Assembly: GCA_013400975.1 (NCBI GenBank)
Contig: WBMZ01002991.1
Location: forward strand, 62,001 to 126,000
DNA length: 64,000 nt
Direction of reading: 5' to 3'
Source of the DNA: Atrichornis clamosus
Taxonomy: Eukaryota; Chordata; Aves; Passeriformes; Menuridae
The notes beneath the pieces were generated by a model. The model saw only the letters and a list, made by a program, of their open reading frames with translations. It searched no databases and was not told the origin of the DNA. Positions within the stretch are counted from its first letter, which is position 1, and each line of letters opens with the position of its first letter. A program made the translations under genes and the position numbers. Below, one piece after another: positions 52,485 through 64,000 of this stretch.

Positions 52485-55400
52485 ATGGACTCTGGGGACA
52501 CAGCTATAGGGCAAAAAGCTACCTCAAGGTCTGGAGAAACTGCTAAAGTACCAAGTAGATGGAGGCAAGAACATTCAGCTGTTATTAAGATGAGCACTTT
52601 CGGCAATCAAGAAGTACAGCGGCAACCACAAATAGATCACGAGCAAATAGGAAACACGGCATCAGCACAACTTTTTAGTTCTGGGAAACTGGTATCATCA
52701 AATGAAGCTGCACAGCAAGTCACAGAGAAGCAATATCCACAGCATCGTCCAAGTCCTTACTCATGTCAACATTCACTTTCTTTTCCACAGCATTCATTGC
52801 CACAAGGCTTCTTGCACAACATAAAGCCACATCAGAGCTTGGAAGGCCCTCCGTGGCAGTTTCCTAGCCACTTGCAATCAGTTGCCTCAGAGGACTTATT
52901 TCCTTTTCATATGCATAGCCATAGCGGAGGTTTCTCCAGGAAGAAGATTTCAAGTTTGAACCCTGCATACAGCCAATATTCACAGAAATCTTTAGAACAA
53001 TCAGAAGATGCTCACAAAAAGGAGCACAAACCCAAAAAGCCTGGCAAATACATTTGTCCTTACTGTAATCGGGCCTGTGCCAAACCTAGTGTACTTAAAA
53101 AACATATTAGGTCTCATACTGGTGAGCGACCATACCCTTGTGTTCCTTGTGGTTTCTCCTTCAAGACGAAAAGCAACCTTTACAAACACAGGAAATCACA
53201 TGCCCATGCAATTAAGGCAGGATTGGTACCTTTCACAGAGTCAGCAGTCTCTAAGTTGGACCTCGATGCCAGTTACATCGATGTGGAAGCTGAAATACAT
53301 TCAGATGGCGAGCAGAGCACAGACACTGATGAGGAGACCTCACTCCTAGTGGAAGGGTCTGACAAACTGAGCCCCGTCTCACAGCTCCCACTGGACATTG
53401 CTAGCAGGAGTGGTTTTCACTCCTCCATGGAAGAGTCCTTGGTGGGGCCCATGAAAGTGCCCATTTTGATTATCCCTAAAAGTGGGATTCAGTTACCCAG
53501 TGAGAGTTCACCATATATCAGCCCTGATATGTTGCAAACCCCATCCTTAAGTACCAAGTCTGATGACTCTCATACAGTTAAACAGCGACTTGCACTAAGA
53601 CTGTCAGAGAAAAAAGGACAAGATTCTGAGCAGTCATTAAACCTCCTGAGCCCACACAGTAAAGGAAGCACTGATTCTGGTTATTTTTCTCGCTCAGAAA
53701 GCGCTGAGCAGCAAATTAGCCCACCAAATACTAATGCAAAGTCTTATGAAGAGATAATTTTTGGAAAGTTCTATAGGATTAATCAAAGGACAGCACTAAC
53801 AGTAGCCACAACAAATCAGGAACACAGTTTAATGGGTAGAAAGGGCAAAACAGACCCATCACCTCTTTTAAATAACAGATTAGATATCAAGATGCTTGAG
53901 GAACATATTTCTCACCTGACTCCAAATAAAGAAGAACTCATTGACTCCAGTAATTTGAGCACTATTAAATCTACACAAGTTTATCCAGGCAGCAATACAG
54001 AATGTAGACAATCCCAGACCACATCATCCATCAAAAGTGAATCTAACTTGTACCAAGGCAGTCAGCAGGGTGACGTGCCAGTCCTTCTAGAGCCCCCAGT
54101 AGATTCCTCTCCTCTTATTAGAAGTAACTCCATGCCAACCTCTTCTGCAAACAGCCTAAGTATTCCCCCATCTCTGAGAGGAAGCCATTCATTTGATGAG
54201 AAGATAACTGGCTCTGATGATGTATTTTATCCTGGGACAGTGGGAATATCCCACCAAAGGATGTTGAGAAGGCAGGCTGCCTTTGAACTGCCATCTGTAC
54301 AGGAGGGACACTCAGATTCAGACTATCATGGAAGACCAGGGAAAAATATCATTATTGCTTCCAGCAGACAGACAGCAGGTGACAAAGGACCATCCTTGAA
54401 AGAGAAGAAAGGAGAGAAGGCCTTTTATGATTATGATGCCGGTGGAAAGCACTACAGAAAGTGGGAAGAATTTGAAGCTCAGAAGCAGAACTACAGGGAC
54501 TCACCATCCTTAGGTGGGATGAACAAGGCGGGAGAGTTTTTTGTTGATCCACTCGGACAATCTCAGTCAGTGCCATCCATGCTTGGAACAACTTTTGAAA
54601 ACAGAAAGCGCAGGAAAGAGGAGAGTGTTGGAGATGAGGAAGACAGTCCTATGCTTTGCAGCAGTACAACTGGCACCCCTGGAGGAATTCAACCTTTGGA
54701 CTTTGATCCCAAATCCCAAATTCAGGAAGTGCCAAGAAGCGGATTTGCCCTTCAAGGCCTGGACAATGCTCCCCATTGCCATGCAGAGCGTTTTGAAATC
54801 TGCAGGCCTTACTTGCAGTCTGGAAGTCCGGCAGCTTCTCTGGAAGACTCATCCTTAACTGCAGAGCAAGAAAAGACTGCAGAATCCCTGGTTAGAAAGC
54901 CCCCTGGAAATGTCATCTCTGTCATTCAACACACAAATTCATTGAGTAGGCCAAACTCATTTGAAAGGTCTGAATCTACAGAACATATTGCATGCCAGCA
55001 AGAAAAGATCTATTCACCATCTGAAACATGCGAGAGCGAGATTTCTGAGTCCCCGATGAGCCCAGATCGAGCTCCACAAACGGAAAATGCTGACACTGCT
55101 AAGCCATCTCCGTCCCAGCAGCCTCAGCCGTGTCATATGCAGCCCAGGTTGGTTCGCCAGCACAACATACAGGTACCTGAAATTCGTGTCACAGAGGAGC
55201 CAGATAAACCTGAAAAAGATAAAGAAGTGCAGAGTAAAGAGCAGGAGAGACCCACTGAAGAATTCCAGTGGCCCCAGAGGAGTGAAACCCTTTCTCAACT
55301 TCCAGCTGAAAAGCTACCACCCAAAAAGAAGCGTTTAAGACTGGCTGACATGGAGCACTCCTCTGGAGAGTCCAGCTTTGAGTCCACAGGTACAAGCCTC

Positions 55401-57707
55401 TCTCGCAGCCCCAGCCAAGAAAGTAATTTGTCCCATAGTTCAAGTTTCTCGATGTCCTTTGAAAGAGAAGAGAGTATGAAGTTCATCACACCTCCCAAAC
55501 AAGATGAATTTGGAAAACAGTCTGAGTTTTTAACAGTTCCAGCTGGTGCTTACTCACTTTCCGTCCCTGGGCATCACCATCAGAGGGAAATGAGACGCTG
55601 CTCATCTGAACAGATGCCCTGTCCTCATGCTGCTGAAATCCCAGAGATCCGAAGTAAATCCTTTGATTATGGGAACCTGTCTCATGCCGCTTCAGCTGGG
55701 ACACCTACTATGGCATTGTCTCCATCCCGAGAAAGGAAGAAATGCTTCTTGGTTCGCCAGGCTTCCTTCAGTGGTTTTCCAGAAATTTCCCAGACTGATC
55801 AGAGCACAGAACAAAGTATAAAGCAGGAGCAGATGGAACATTCACAGACTGGTCTTCGCTCCTCCCAGCTTGCCTGGCATCACTCCCCTTCCTCTGTACT
55901 TCAGCCCATTCAGGTAGATGACTCTGGAAAACAGGCTATTGGCTCTTGTTCTCAGCTTAGTAATAGCTCATCCCACCTTGCCCAGCAACAGGCTCTTGTT
56001 GCAGACAGCCCAGAAATGTTAAGGACTCCCTTAATCCAACAAGCACCTTATATTCCTAACAAACATCCATCAGAGCAGCAGCTATTTGCACATCAGGAAA
56101 AAGTCCCATTTCCCCCTCTTCATAGCACCTTGTTTCAGTTCCCCTATCCAGCCGTCTGCATGGTTCACTTACCACCATCTCAGCAGCCTGTCTTGTGGCG
56201 GTCATGCACAGAACCTCTGCACTTCCAGCATCAATTTGTACAACAGCTGCAGAAGTCTTATGTCAAACAGCCTTTCCAAACAGATGTTCCTCCAAGCTAC
56301 CACCTGGAATATGCACCGGAGCTTATTGGAAAGAAAGCAGCTGATTATGTGCACGCTAAAGAGCAAGCATACCAGCATTACTCAGGAACTTCTGGGCCAT
56401 ATTCAAAAAATACTCTTGCTAAGTACCAGTCAGACCATAGCATTAAACCAACAGATACCTCCTCTGAGCATCATCTTCAGACAGATTTTGACTCCCCAAG
56501 TGATGGGTCTGTGCAGTCTTTGCCAGGAACAGTTGTTCCTGTCAGGATTCAAACCCATGTGCCATCTTATGGTAGTGTCATGTACACAAGCATTTCCCAG
56601 ATCCTTGGTCAGAGCAACAGTCCTGCAATTGTAATTTGTAAAGTTGATGACACAGTTTCTCAAAGAACATTGGCAACTAATGCAACCATGCAAGGAATCG
56701 GATTTAACATAGCTCAGATGTTGGGTCATCATGGAGGACTAGAAAAATATCCTTTGTGGAAAGTGCCGCAGACGCTTCCACTTGGACTGGAGCCACCGAT
56801 TCCCTTGTGTTTGCCTTCCAGTTCTGACATGGCTTCTACCTTGGGAGGAAGCAAGCGAATGCTTTCACCTGCCAGCAGCTTGGAGCTCTTCATGGAGACC
56901 AAGCAGCAGAAACGAGTCAAAGAAGAAAAAATGTACGGGCAGATAGTTGAGGAACTAAGTGCAGTTGAGTTAACTAACTCAGATATAAAGAAAGATTTTC
57001 CAAGAATGCAGAAGCCTCAACTAGTAAGGCAGAGCTGTGCTACTGAGCCATCCATGTCATCCTCTTCATCGCTGTCATCCTCATCGTCTCAAGATTTCCC
57101 ACCTGTCAGCATGCCAGGAGCTGATGCTTTCCCACTGAGCAGAGAGAAACTTTCCAGTTTTGATTCCACGTCACCGGGACAGAAATCCAGTGGCCCATCT
57201 GAAGGAAGAGACTCACCAGAAGAACTGGATGTGGATGAAACAGCCTCGGATATGAGCATGAGTCCACAGAGATCTTCATTGCCACCAGGAGAAATTCAGA
57301 CAGAAGAGCAACTGAAACATCAAAGATTGCCTCTTGGGATGTTAGTCCAGATGTCATCTAATACTGTTGGGAAAGTCACAGCCTCAACCATTCTCCTGAC
57401 AGACGTAGCAGATTTTCAACAGATCCTTCAGTTCCCAAGTCTGCGTACAACTACTACTGTGAGCTGGTGTTTCTTAAACTATACGAAACCCAATTACACT
57501 CAGCAACCAACCCTCAAAGCTTCTGTTTATGCTTCATGGTGTATAAGTTCATGTAACCCAAACCCATCTGGGCTAAGTACAAAGACCACTTTGGCACTTT
57601 TAAGGTCCAAGCAAAAAAGCACCACAGAAATCTACACCCTGGCTGCTATGCACAGACCTGGAGCTGGTAAACTGACATCATCAAGTGCATGGAAGCAGTT
57701 TGCTCAG
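52485..57707 (+). CDS. HIVEP2: HIVEP2 giant first coding exon (residues 1-1741)
   Basis: Nuclear zinc-finger transcription factor of the HIVEP/Schnurri (ZAS) family, which binds kappaB-like enhancer sites and acts in BMP/SMAD and immune or neuronal gene control (family knowledge). The start ATG has a strong context (A at -3, G at +4), and the first residues [15 protein letters not shown] match the human HIVEP2 N terminus rather than HIVEP1 or HIVEP3. Visible parts: C2H2 finger 1 at residues 189-211 (C191, C194, H207, H211), linker TGERPY, finger 2 at 217-239 (C219, C222, H235, H239), an acidic stretch at about 266-284, basic [12 protein letters not shown] at 945-953, a serine run near 1524-1537, an acidic [10 protein letters not shown] segment near 1580, and a conserved block with [13 protein letters not shown] near 1659-1671. 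The exon ends in phase 0 at CAG|gtaagt. The open frame runs six codons (five residues and a stop) into the intron. Finger positions equal the human ones as I recall them. Confidence 0.97.
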
Positions 57708-58466
57708 GTAAGTAAGAAATTTTAATAAAATTGAATTAATATATCTTTATATGAGAAATTTCTAGTAAACTAAAAAATGTAAGTTAATGATTAAAAAAAA
57801 AAAAATTCCCCATTGGGAAATCGGCCAGTGACATCTTTCCATGACAACTTTTGAGCCTCAATTTATCCTTCTGCAAGCTCTGCTACTTCTGCTATCTCTG
57901 TCTCTGTCTTCATTTTCAAAATCAGATGTAAAAAGTGGGGCTTTTAAAGCCCTCCCTTCATATGTTCCAGAGCCTGATACATTATCTCCTTTTATTTTGC
58001 CCTTTTTTTTTGCCATGTCCTGATTTAAACAGTATCAGACGCAAACATCCACATGCATTCCTAAGTAAAGTTTAAGCTAAAATTGAGTAAGGATCTTCAG
58101 ATCCATTTAATATCTTTTACATATTGACTCTTCTTCATGGATTAAGCATTAACTAATGGTGCCAGGGAAAATTCTGTAATGGCAATAAATTACCTTCTGA
58201 GGCTTTTCCATATTTATTTCCATGATTTTTTTTTTTCTGAGGAAAGATACAGTATTGTCTTTTCTGTCAAGACTCCCATAAAAATTTGTCCATGTTGCCT
58301 CCTCTCTTATTCTCTGTCAAATTAAATGGGACAGATTAATTCATCTTATAGAGTTGCACCAAAATGAGAGTTTGGCTTTGACCTAATATGTTAAAAGTAT
58401 TTTAAATGTAGTGTGCATTTATTGTGTGCTCCAGCAGTAACACCCTTCCTTGACTTTGTTCTACAG
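57708..58466 (+). other. HIVEP2: HIVEP2 intron after the giant exon
   Basis: This 759-base intron runs from gtaagt to ctacag. The coding frame continues for five sense codons and stops at TAA 57723-57725; a canonical AATAAA starts one base later at 57724. It also has A-rich and T-rich runs near 57.8 and 58.2 kb. No other exon is evident. Confidence 0.9.
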
Positions 58467-58621
58467 ATGAAGCACGAGCCATTCTTCTTGTTTGGCAGCA
58501 AGCTTGAAAAGAAAGTAGTGGGGAATATTATAAAAGAAAGAGTAAAAGGAGACATTCATGGAGATAAAGACATTACATCCAAACAAACTGAGCCGATACG
58601 AATTAAAATCTTTGAAGGAGG
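58467..58621 (+). CDS. HIVEP2: HIVEP2 second coding exon (residues 1742 to about 1793)
   Basis: This 155-base exon follows a ctacag acceptor and begins [16 protein letters not shown], which continues the human order SSAWKQFTQ then [14 protein letters not shown]. It ends ...RIKIFEGG at a GAGG|gtaaga donor in phase 2. It encodes the basic linker that precedes the second zinc-finger pair and contains no finger itself. It joins in frame to the giant exon (phase 0) and to the exon at 63679, where the split codon becomes GGG (Gly) before TAC. An ATG at the first codon makes it look like a separate small ORF, but this is an internal Met, not a start. Confidence 0.95.
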
Positions 58622-61600
58622 GTAAGAAAATATAACTGGAAATTTCAAGCTCAGCCTGTCATTTTAAAGACATCTGAAAATAAGTATGAATGAATTAGGA
58701 TGCGAAGAGTCTCCTGTATTCCTGCCATGTCTTGTAGCTCCCAAGCCTCTTCTTTTTTGTGTATTTGTCAGTCTTAAAACAAACTGCAGGGTACCTGTAT
58801 ACTCACTTCGGGCTCTACTGTGCTACTAAGACAATTATGTTTTCCATCTCTATGAGGGCACTCACTCAAAATTGTTACTTTAATTCTTTAGGTCATAAGA
58901 AATGGATGAACTGTTAACATTTTGATATTTTCTGTACCATTTCTTTGTATTTAATGGCTTCCATGAGGATGTATTTCCATTTTTAGGCACTGTGTACTTC
59001 CACTCACTTGAATGATTGACCAGGCATGCTTAGTCTTATTCTTGTAATATTTTATTATTTTCTGAGGTTGGATTTTGGAGATAAAATGTAAGATGCCAAT
59101 GAGATCTATGGCATCTAAGCCTAATCCACAAATCTGTCATGTATGGTTGATAAAATAATGTTTAATGTGGCAATCTATCACTCAAGTGATAACAGAAACA
59201 AATAACAGAGAAGATAAAGCCCACTAACATTGTTTTGAGTCTTATCAAACTTGTTAAGAAAAGAAAATTAAATAGACACTTGTTTGTCTCTGCAGTATTC
59301 TCTAAAATTGAAGATATTGTTGAGTTTCTGTTACAGAATTCTGACACAATGCAGTTAGTTTGCCAGTTTTTAGTAGTGCATGTCAGGTGGCTGAACAAGA
59401 TGTGTTTTTCAGTCTTACCAAACTCCGATGATCTCACAGCACTATTTTATTGGGGTAACTAAATAGGTCAGGAGGGACATGTGAGAAATTTGTACATCCA
59501 TTTCCTTCTCCTGTCAGTTTGTACTCTTTAAAATCTCAGTTGTCCTTCACTGTTGTTATGTTTTTAGCCAAGATTGAATAGTCACCATGAAATTACCATT
59601 GGCATTTCTCTGTAGTCTGCAACGCTGAAGGAGTATAGCCTACATCTTCTTGCCTGAAAGACTGAAAAAGTGATTTTAGAGACTTTTATAGGTATGCTGG
59701 TCCAGACACCCTTATCCTGTTCTCTGTAGTTGTACCTTGTCCTAGTACCCAAGCCAGTAGAAGAACTTTACAAAAGTGACCCAAATTCAGTAGTGAGACT
59801 AAGTTTACAAGAAATTTAAAGAGCTGTTGCTTCAACTCACACCCACTTTGAAGTATAAAATTTGCCTGCTTCCCACTATGTAGCACTTCTGAATTTGGAT
59901 GACCCAGCTGAAGATAGTCTGCCCTCACGTAAGCTGCACGATGAGAGGTCAGAAGAGTAAAAGTGTGTTAAGAAAAGCGACTTAAAGGAGGATTCAGAAA
60001 GGTGTGAGGTGCAGCAGTTCACTCTATAAAAAACTTCTACAATCTAATACTTTCTTTAAGAAATTTTGCATGTTACTTATACTACCTTAAGTTTTCCTGT
60101 ACACCAATGAGGTTTATTAAACTATTTGAGTAAAATCATATAATTCACACCTCACCTAGAAATGTCTCCTAGTAATACTTGGCTATGTTTGAATAGCCTT
60201 TGAGTAAAACAAAACTTAAGAAACCTTGATGGGCACATTAATTTCTGGAGTGGGAAGAACAAATGGTCCATGCAATTGACTGGGGCTTCCTCAGTAGAAA
60301 CATACAACCTGCAAAACTACAGCGAATGAGGTGATGCAGTGTCAATAGGCCCACTCTTTAATTCTGCATCATAATTTTATGGTACATTTTACAGTAATTA
60401 TTTGTGGAAGAATAGATTAATTCTTTCTATTCTAGCCATTTGTTTGGCTATTTTTTAAATGAATGTAATATACCTTAGATATTATTGCCATGTCTTGCAT
60501 TGTGTTCTATCCTGGTTATAGAATTTGTTCTTCTCTTCACGTTACTTTTATGACTTCTGAAAGCTAGTTTTTGGCATTGGTGGGTTTCCATGCTTGCTTG
60601 TTCTTGGCTGTGGAGCTATTTTGTTCTTCTCTCAACTAGTACATCTTCATCTCCTCTCAGCAAGTAGTGCAATGAGCTGTGTAGCAAATCTCTTTTGTCT
60701 TTTTTTCTCATCTTCTCCCCTGGACAGACAAGCATGCATGGTGATACCTTGTTTCAGCAGGATGTTTTCATTTTGGTTTTGGTTGTCATGGGGAGTGGAT
60801 TTCCTTAGCTTTGTGATTGCTTCTGTTTCATAGATGTGAAGAAGGTAATTAGCTGAGATAGACCTGTGGTTGTCCAGTTTTGGTTTGTGGGAAGGCCTGT
60901 CCACCTGGCAGGGAAGTGCAGCTCTGCAGCTGCCTTGTGCCAGTGGGTGGAGCTGAGCAAAAATAAATAGATGGGGCTGGGGATGCGTGAGCAGCTGAAG
61001 GAACAGAATCAGAGTTGAGGCAAAAGGCAGATCGTAGAATCATAGAACTGTTATGGTTGGAAAACACCTCTAAGATCATCAAGTCCAACCATCAGCCAGT
61101 ACCACCAGATGTCACAGCACATCACCACCTATCACCACCTCACTGCATAAAGCCCATCAAGAACATTTTGCAAGTGTTGCAGCAGAGGGAGTTTGGAAGG
61201 AAGAAACTAACCACCATATTATTACACCTGGCAGGTGGCTTAATTCAAGTGAAATTATCTGAATCACAAAACCTGCTTTCCATCATCTGTGACTGCAAAA
61301 CCCTTATGGGATATGAAACAGTGTCCCTCAAAGAAGAGCAGTAATTTGAAGTTCAGTACTTGCTGCAGTACAGTTAGTTACTAACGGTGTGAAAAGAAAG
61401 GGGGACAAGCATGCCTGCTCATCTGACATCTAGCTTAAAGACATTATCAGCTGACAGCAAGAATTCACAGTTTGCTTATGTTTGCTCTTTTATGTCTATC
61501 AGTAATAGACTCTAATTGAAAAACCCAAATAAAATAATGTTTTGGATAGAAATTGCAGGACACTGAGACTTGTTAATGCTTTTTAACTCAAGAGTTCCAT

Positions 61601-63678
61601 TCAAACCAAATTCAGACCAGCAGTCCTTACATGGACATTACGTAGTAGGAAGGGGGAAATATTACTCAAAGCTTTGAGAGATGCACAAGTTAATAGTAAG
61701 ATCTAATATTCCTGAGGGCTAAAAGGTAATCACCATAGACTCAGACTTCTGGTCTTTTAGTTTTCGGATCAGCCCTTCTTTAAACGTCAAGTTTGTGTCA
61801 TTTCTCTTCTTGTGTCATTGTTATGGTGAAGCATACTTCAAGAGTCAAGGTCAGTTGTGGCCAAAACCCATCTAATGAATGATGAAGAGACAGACCTTTT
61901 ATCATTGTCTTTGTGTCCAATGGGATCTGACAGGTGACAGAAGCCACTGGAATGAGGTCAAGCAGAAGAGCAGGGATGGAGCAACAGAAAAGCACATTTT
62001 ATTGCACAGCACTTATCTTAGCAGTATCAATCAGGCTTAATATGGTAGACTCCATCCCAGCAAAATCAGACTGTAAGGAGAGATGAAAAGAAGATAAAAT
62101 GGCAGTATTTCAAACAATAAAGGACATTTTTTTTGTCTGTGGAAGAAAGCCTGGAGGTGGTTGATGAAGCAGTGGATAGAGAGATGACTAGCAGTCATTG
62201 GCATGTGTATATGAAGGAAAGAGAACCTGGGAAATGAGGCAAACAGAAAACCAGGATCACAGAAATGTTGTACAGGAAAATCTGCTAGAGAGATGACTAA
62301 ATATCAAGTTACTTTAGACAATGCCAGTTTTGCCCACAATGCCAGGGACAATGAAGGAAGTGGGAGAGGGACAACTTTGTTGGAAATTAGATGAAAAAAA
62401 CTGAATTTAGGCATCCACATTTGAAAGAGGAGCTATGTGTTTAATAGATAGTAAGATGGACTTGAGAACAGGACACTGTTTTATGTTTTTCTAAGATATT
62501 AACTTCAGTATTTATATTGCCTGTGATATAGCTGAACATATGGAAAAGTGTTCATCTAAGAAAAGCACACTTAAAAATATTTCAGCTCTGTAACCCAAAA
62601 AATGCCACTTCCTTCTTGTAGAGTTATCATCACGTTAACAGAATCTTTCACACAGTCCCTTTTTTATTTAAAGTACTGACTGTCAGTACCAACAATATTT
62701 TGTGCGTCCACAGGGTGACTGAAAGTACTTTGTGCTGCTTAGAAAGAGGGAAATGAAGGACAGAGGGCAGAACAAATATTATTTCTCAGTTCTTACACTT
62801 TCTGGATTTTACTGTGGATGCATGAGGATGGAATTCTCCCCCGAAGGAATGCCCAGCAGTCTTCAAACCTCAGAACAGCCTGAGTAGATTCCCTGGACTC
62901 TTTTAGATTTCAGTATTAACAATTTAGCATGATAATAAAGGCAATGAACAGCTTTACATAGATTTTCATATCTTATTTATTTTCTAGCTACACACTATGT
63001 GATCAGCAAAAATAGCATGGAAATCTTATGTCTGTGCTAAGAAAAATTCCTTTAAAAGCTTTCTGCTAAGTATCCATGTTTGAAGTTTACCATTTTATTT
63101 CTAAAGCATCACATACCTGGGTGTCCCTTTAGGGAGGGATTTACCTTGGGGAATGTCAGGCATTTGTAGTGTAAGTTCATACATCCTTGCTCGTGTCCAC
63201 ATTCCTTTTATGCTTAATGGGAAGAAACAGGCATTTCCAGAACATGATTTACCTGATCCCAAGGGATAAATACACAAAAACAGGTAAATGAACCAGGCTG
63301 CAAAACAACACTGTTTTCAGTGGTGTTAAATGTCTGTGTTGTACGAGACTACAGTTAGTTGAAAGAAATGCAACCTGCACCCTTATATTTGGAATTGTGT
63401 CACAGGAATGGTAGTTCATTGGTTTCCTGACAAGGTGCTTATCCTGTTCTCATACTGCAACCTGTTGGTCTCGTATTGTTTAAATGCTTGGGGACCAGTA
63501 CATTCACCAAAGTGAGTGAGAGCCCAAGTGAGTTTCAGGCTGAAAATTCAGTAGTTCCTTTGGATTTCCGTGGATTTGCTTTGATGATCAGGATCAGGAT
63601 CGGATGGATGGAATTGATGTTTGCATATGTGTATGGCCTAGAGTCTGTATGACTTAAATATTTGCTCTCTTCCAACAG
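58622..63678 (+). other. HIVEP2: HIVEP2 intron between second and third coding exons
   Basis: This intron of about 5.06 kb runs from gtaaga to ccaacag and splits a glycine codon in phase 2. It contains a truncated CR1 tail at about 61.03-61.15 kb on the minus strand. No additional coding exon with HIVEP2 similarity was found, which agrees with the direct continuity of residues FEGG and YKSNEDY in the human protein. Confidence 0.9.
61034..61150 (-). mobile_element. CR1 LINE tail fragment
   Basis: The + strand reads tagaatcatagaactgttat, ggttggaaaacacctctaag and atcatcaagtccaaccatca, which is the reverse complement of a CR1 3' end. Only about 117 bases are recognisable before similarity fades in a cac-rich stretch. 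It lies in the 5-kb HIVEP2 intron. Confidence 0.85.
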
Positions 63679-63854
63679 GTACAAATCAAATGAGGATTAT
63701 GTCTATGTCAGAGGTCGTGGCCGAGGAAAGTACATTTGTGAAGAATGTGGCATTCGCTGCAAAAAGCCAAGCATGCTCAAAAAACATATCCGCACTCACA
63801 CTGATGTCCGGCCTTATGTATGCAAGTTGTGCAATTTTGCCTTCAAAACTAAAG
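63679..63854 (+). CDS. HIVEP2: HIVEP2 third coding exon, second zinc-finger pair (partial)
   Basis: The 176-base exon follows the acceptor ccaacag and encodes [20 protein letters not shown] onward. Residue numbers assume the start at 52485. Finger 3 has C1813, C1816, H1829 and H1833, then linker TDVRPY, then the first half of finger 4 (C1841, C1844, F1848). The donor is AAAG|gtactt, so the glycine after KTK is split in phase 1. The two histidines of finger 4 must come from the next exon, outside the window. The first finger pair, in contrast, lies uninterrupted in the giant exon. The RGRGRG run and the fingers match human HIVEP2 closely. In this family both finger pairs bind DNA independently. 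Confidence 0.95.
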
Positions 63855-64000
63855 GTACTTGACCCTTTTTGCTGAACTCTTGCCACTTCTGGATCTATTT
63901 TGCCCTCTGGGATCCAAACACCCATTGCAATCAAGGAGAGTATTTTCTTCAGAATAAAATTATTGTATTTATGTATACAGGACTGTATCAGAGAGTTTGT
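63855..64000 (+). other. HIVEP2: start of the HIVEP2 intron that splits zinc finger 4
   Basis: Sequence from gtactt to the window edge shows no HIVEP2-like coding continuation (a TGA follows almost at once in frame), so the next exon, carrying the NLTKH part of finger 4 and the acidic and SPR-repeat C terminus, lies outside. Confidence 0.85.

Noticed and set aside
52325..57357. Many shorter ORFs inside the HIVEP2 giant exon on both strands
   Set aside because: They are frame shadows of a conserved coding exon; none has an independent signal.
58413..58625. Apparent 70-codon stand-alone ORF
   Set aside because: It is the second HIVEP2 coding exon with flanking intron read through on both sides; the true borders are 58467 and 58621.
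63662..63862. Apparent 66-codon stand-alone zinc-finger gene
   Set aside because: It is the HIVEP2 exon carrying fingers 3 and 4 in part; the first codons lie in the intron before the acceptor at 63678.

Overview
The window is vertebrate nuclear DNA, almost certainly from a bird. Exons are short or widely spaced, introns carry GT...AG borders, CpG is rare outside one sharp island, and several interspersed repeats have the 3' end typical of the CR1 LINE family of birds (tail built on ATTCTATG-type octamers). I cannot name the species. No bacterial, viral or CRISPR-like content is visible.

One protein-coding gene is well supported: HIVEP2 (Schnurri-2, MBP-2), a large nuclear C2H2 zinc-finger transcription factor, on the + strand and cut off by the right edge. 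Its coding part occupies 52485-57707 (one giant exon, 1741 codons), 58467-58621 and 63679-63854. Together these give about 1851 residues, against roughly 2446 in the human protein, so the C-terminal quarter lies beyond position 64000. The giant exon holds the first zinc-finger pair and the nuclear localisation signal. The third exon holds the third finger and the first half of the fourth; the intron beginning at 63855 splits that finger.

Upstream is a non-coding leader. The exon that contains the start begins at 52103, and a 45-base exon candidate sits at 50797-50841. A CpG island at about 26540-27110 is the best promoter candidate and ends in a donor-like site at 26913/26914. Joined leader exons carry several upstream ORFs, one spanning the 50841/52103 junction, and the main reading frame is open 57 codons upstream of the accepted start.

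The rest (1-26.5 kb, and the putative 24-kb intron at 26.9-50.8 kb) shows no convincing protein-coding gene. It holds partial CR1 copies on both strands, a possible decayed L1/Tx1-like ORF1 relic near 12 kb, a fresh 67-base tandem duplication, simple repeats and a few short inverted repeats. The most testable regulatory ideas are the uORF-rich leader, a stop codon overlapping an AATAAA hexamer just inside the intron after the giant exon (possible truncated isoform), and a possible 39-base cassette exon in the leader.
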